Origin: Sneathiella chungangensis | Lineage (GTDB): Bacteria; Pseudomonadota; Alphaproteobacteria; Sneathiellales; Sneathiellaceae | Direction: 5' to 3' | Assembly: GCF_009882935.1 (NCBI RefSeq) | Contig: NZ_WTVA01000002.1 | Coordinates: 335,827 to 399,826, forward strand | DNA: 64,000 bases | Shown: piece by piece, positions 62,779 to 64,000 of the stretch | How positions within the stretch are numbered: position 1 is the first letter of the stretch | How the letters are laid out: each line of letters begins with the position of its first letter | Notes under the pieces: generated by a model | Databases searched by the model: none | Seen by the model: only the letters and a program-made list of their open reading frames with translations | Told to the model about the DNA's origin: nothing | Program-made: the position numbers and the translations under genes

Positions 62779-63537
62779 ATGACAAAGCATGTTCTTCAAA
62801 AGCTGCGGTCGGATATACGCCGGCTGGATCACACGGCTCTGTCCGGACGGGCGGAAGCGGATGTGATCCCCTTTGGGGCGCCAGCTGTAGATCGGTCTTT
62901 GCCCTGGGGCGGGCTGCCAAGAGGGGCGTTGCATGAAATTGGAACGCCACCGAAGGCGGCCCCCTCTTTTTTCGCGTCGGCGGCGGGTTTCGCCGCGGCC
63001 CTCCTGGCCCGGTCAGTCGCGCCTTCGGGAATGGCGATCTGGTGTCAGAACCGGCGGCGGGCGCGGCGATACGGTCAGATTTATGGCCCCGGCCTGGCGC
63101 CATACGGGCTTGATCCGAACCGCCTGCTGATGGTCAATGCAGAAAGCGATGCGGACGTTTTATGGGTAATGGAGGAAGGGCTGCGTTCCTCCGCCATCCA
63201 GGCAGTGCTGGGGGAGGTGGCCGGGCTGGACCTGACGGCCAGCCGACGGTTGCAGCTGGCTGCGGAAAAATCCGGATCTACGGCATTTTTGTTGCGTGGT
63301 CCGGAAGGCGCGGCCGGCAACAATGCGGCGCTGACCCGCTGGCACGTCCGTCCCTTCATCCTCCCGCAGGAGGTTGACAAGACAGGCGCGGAGCAAGTGA
63401 CCGGGTGGCAGGTGGCCTTGTGGCGTTGCCGGGGCGGAGGTCCGGCCGAATGGAAGGTTATGTGGAAAGATGAAGCGTTTTATTGCCATATGGCTGGCGC
63501 GATGGCCGACCGACTGCCGGCGGCGGCCGTCTGCTGA
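62779..63537 (+). CDS. imuA: Mutasome protein ImuA (RecA/SulA-like)
   Basis: A 252-aa RecA-fold protein without a full P-loop. FGAPAVDRSLPWGGLPRGALHEI is the family N-terminal signature, split over about residues 32-54, and AIQAVLGEVAGLDLTASRRLQLAAEKSG matches the core (about residues 140-167). It works with ImuB and DnaE2 in error-prone lesion bypass. The start at 62779 fits the family (QKLRSDIRRLD); in-frame TTG 62737 and ATG 62767 are alternatives. A LexA box lies upstream. imuB overlaps its 3' end by 68 nt. Confidence 0.92.
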   Translation: MTKHVLQKLRSDIRRLDHTALSGRAEADVIPFGAPAVDRSLPWGGLPRGALHEIGTPPKAAPSFFASAAGFAAALLARSVAPSGMAIWCQNRRRARRYGQIYGPGLAPYGLDPNRLLMVNAESDADVLWVMEEGLRSSAIQAVLGEVAGLDLTASRRLQLAAEKSGSTAFLLRGPEGAAGNNAALTRWHVRPFILPQEVDKTGAEQVTGWQVALWRCRGGGPAEWKVMWKDEAFYCHMAGAMADRLPAAAVC

Positions 63538-64000
63538 TACCCCCTTTGCGCTCACCTGTGAAGAGAGCGGCGGCATCCGCCTTTATTCGGTTGATGCGGC
63601 CGCAGCGATGCTTGGTCTGGAAGCGGGAATGACGCTCGCGAATGCCCGGGCGATGGTGCCAAACCTGGCGGTGGCCCCGGCAACACCGGAACGGGATGAG
63701 GACAGGCGGCGGATGCTCGCCGACTGGTGCGGCCGTTTCAGCCCCTGGTGTGCGCTGGATGACGGAGATGGCATCCGCCTTGAGATCACCGGCGTCGCCC
63801 ATCTTTTCGGCGGGGAGGAGAAGATGCTGTCCCTGATGCTGGCGAAATTTCAAAAAATGCGGATCACGGCTCAGTTTGGCCTTACCGATACCCCCGCTGT
63901 TGCCTGGGCGGCGGCTCGTTTTGCCGGGCAGGAGATCATGATCGTTCCGCCGGGCGCCGGAACGGCCTTTATGGCAGACCTGCCCGTCAGAGCGTTGCGA
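63470..64000 (+). CDS. imuB: Y-family polymerase-like protein ImuB, N-terminal part (cut by window end)
   Basis: 177 codons from ATG 63470 to the window end. The start MKRFIAIWLARWPTDC and the segments LEAGMTLANARAMVPNL, LDDGDGIRLEITGVAHLFGG and ITAQFGLTDTPAVAWAAARF match ImuB (catalytically inactive Y-family scaffold). It binds DnaE2, the beta clamp and ImuA. GGAAAG precedes the ATG. It overlaps imuA by 68 nt in another frame, and dnaE2 is expected beyond the window. Confidence 0.92.
   Translation, partial: MKRFIAIWLARWPTDCRRRPSADTPFALTCEESGGIRLYSVDAAAAMLGLEAGMTLANARAMVPNLAVAPATPERDEDRRRMLADWCGRFSPWCALDDGDGIRLEITGVAHLFGGEEKMLSLMLAKFQKMRITAQFGLTDTPAVAWAAARFAGQEIMIVPPGAGTAFMADLPVRALR

Overview
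The window reads as chromosomal DNA of an alphaproteobacterium with moderate to high GC content. Four things point there: aerobic-pathway cobalamin genes behind a B12 riboswitch, an alphaproteobacterial LexA box (GAAC-N7-GAAC) in front of imuAB, a DUF1127 protein, and the family types of the XRE, LapB/LapG-like and ALDH16 genes. The order cannot be fixed from sequence alone. No rRNA, tRNA, insertion sequence, phage or CRISPR was seen. Genes are tightly packed and most are housekeeping or metabolic.

Layout. 1-1.7 kb: cobW (cut by the window edge), a cobalamin riboswitch and cobC. 1.7-7.2 kb: an orphan MlaF-like ATPase, an unknown protein, a CPA2 antiporter, DUF924, an SDR and a secreted trypsin-like protease. 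7.2-20.4 kb: the most unusual locus, a LapB/LapC/TolC-type type I secretion system with two LapG-type (BTLCP) periplasmic proteases and two membrane PAS/HD-GYP proteins, plus a receiver/LuxR regulator. 20.5-24.5 kb: rluE, a universal stress protein, a nitroreductase, a GST-like protein and OmpH/Skp. 24.5-36.9 kb: a ten-gene minus-strand operon for nucleoside import and catabolism (BMP-type ABC importer, PNP, deoC, an ALDH16 two-domain aldehyde dehydrogenase, deoA, deoB, add), with upp divergent from it. 37.9-44.4 kb: lpxC, an XRE regulator, bamD, recN and ligA. 44.4-58 kb: an M24 aminopeptidase, DUF1127 genes, prmA, uvrD, a ClC transporter, hyi, gpt, a NnrU protein, a thioesterase, a LysR and a Pit phosphate transporter. 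58-64 kb: an M20 hydrolase, an MBL hydrolase, a LysR, a SixA-like phosphatase, a MarR, and SOS-type imuA-imuB (imuB cut by the window end).

How it works together. In the canonical Lap system, c-di-GMP binding by the degenerate GGDEF-EAL protein LapD sequesters the periplasmic protease LapG and so keeps a type I secreted adhesin on the cell surface. No LapD is seen here. Instead each LapG-like gene sits beside a membrane protein with a periplasmic sensor region, a PAS domain and an HD-GYP domain that has lost its metal ligands. One protease keeps Cys-His-Asp; the other has Ser in place of the nucleophile Cys and Arg on both sides. This suggests a LapD-independent inside-out control circuit built from pseudo-enzymes. 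That is an inference, but every missing residue is visible in the sequence. The adhesin substrate itself is not in the window.

The nucleoside operon is a self-contained route from imported nucleosides to glyceraldehyde-3-phosphate and acetaldehyde, with the ALDH16 placed to oxidise the aldehyde.
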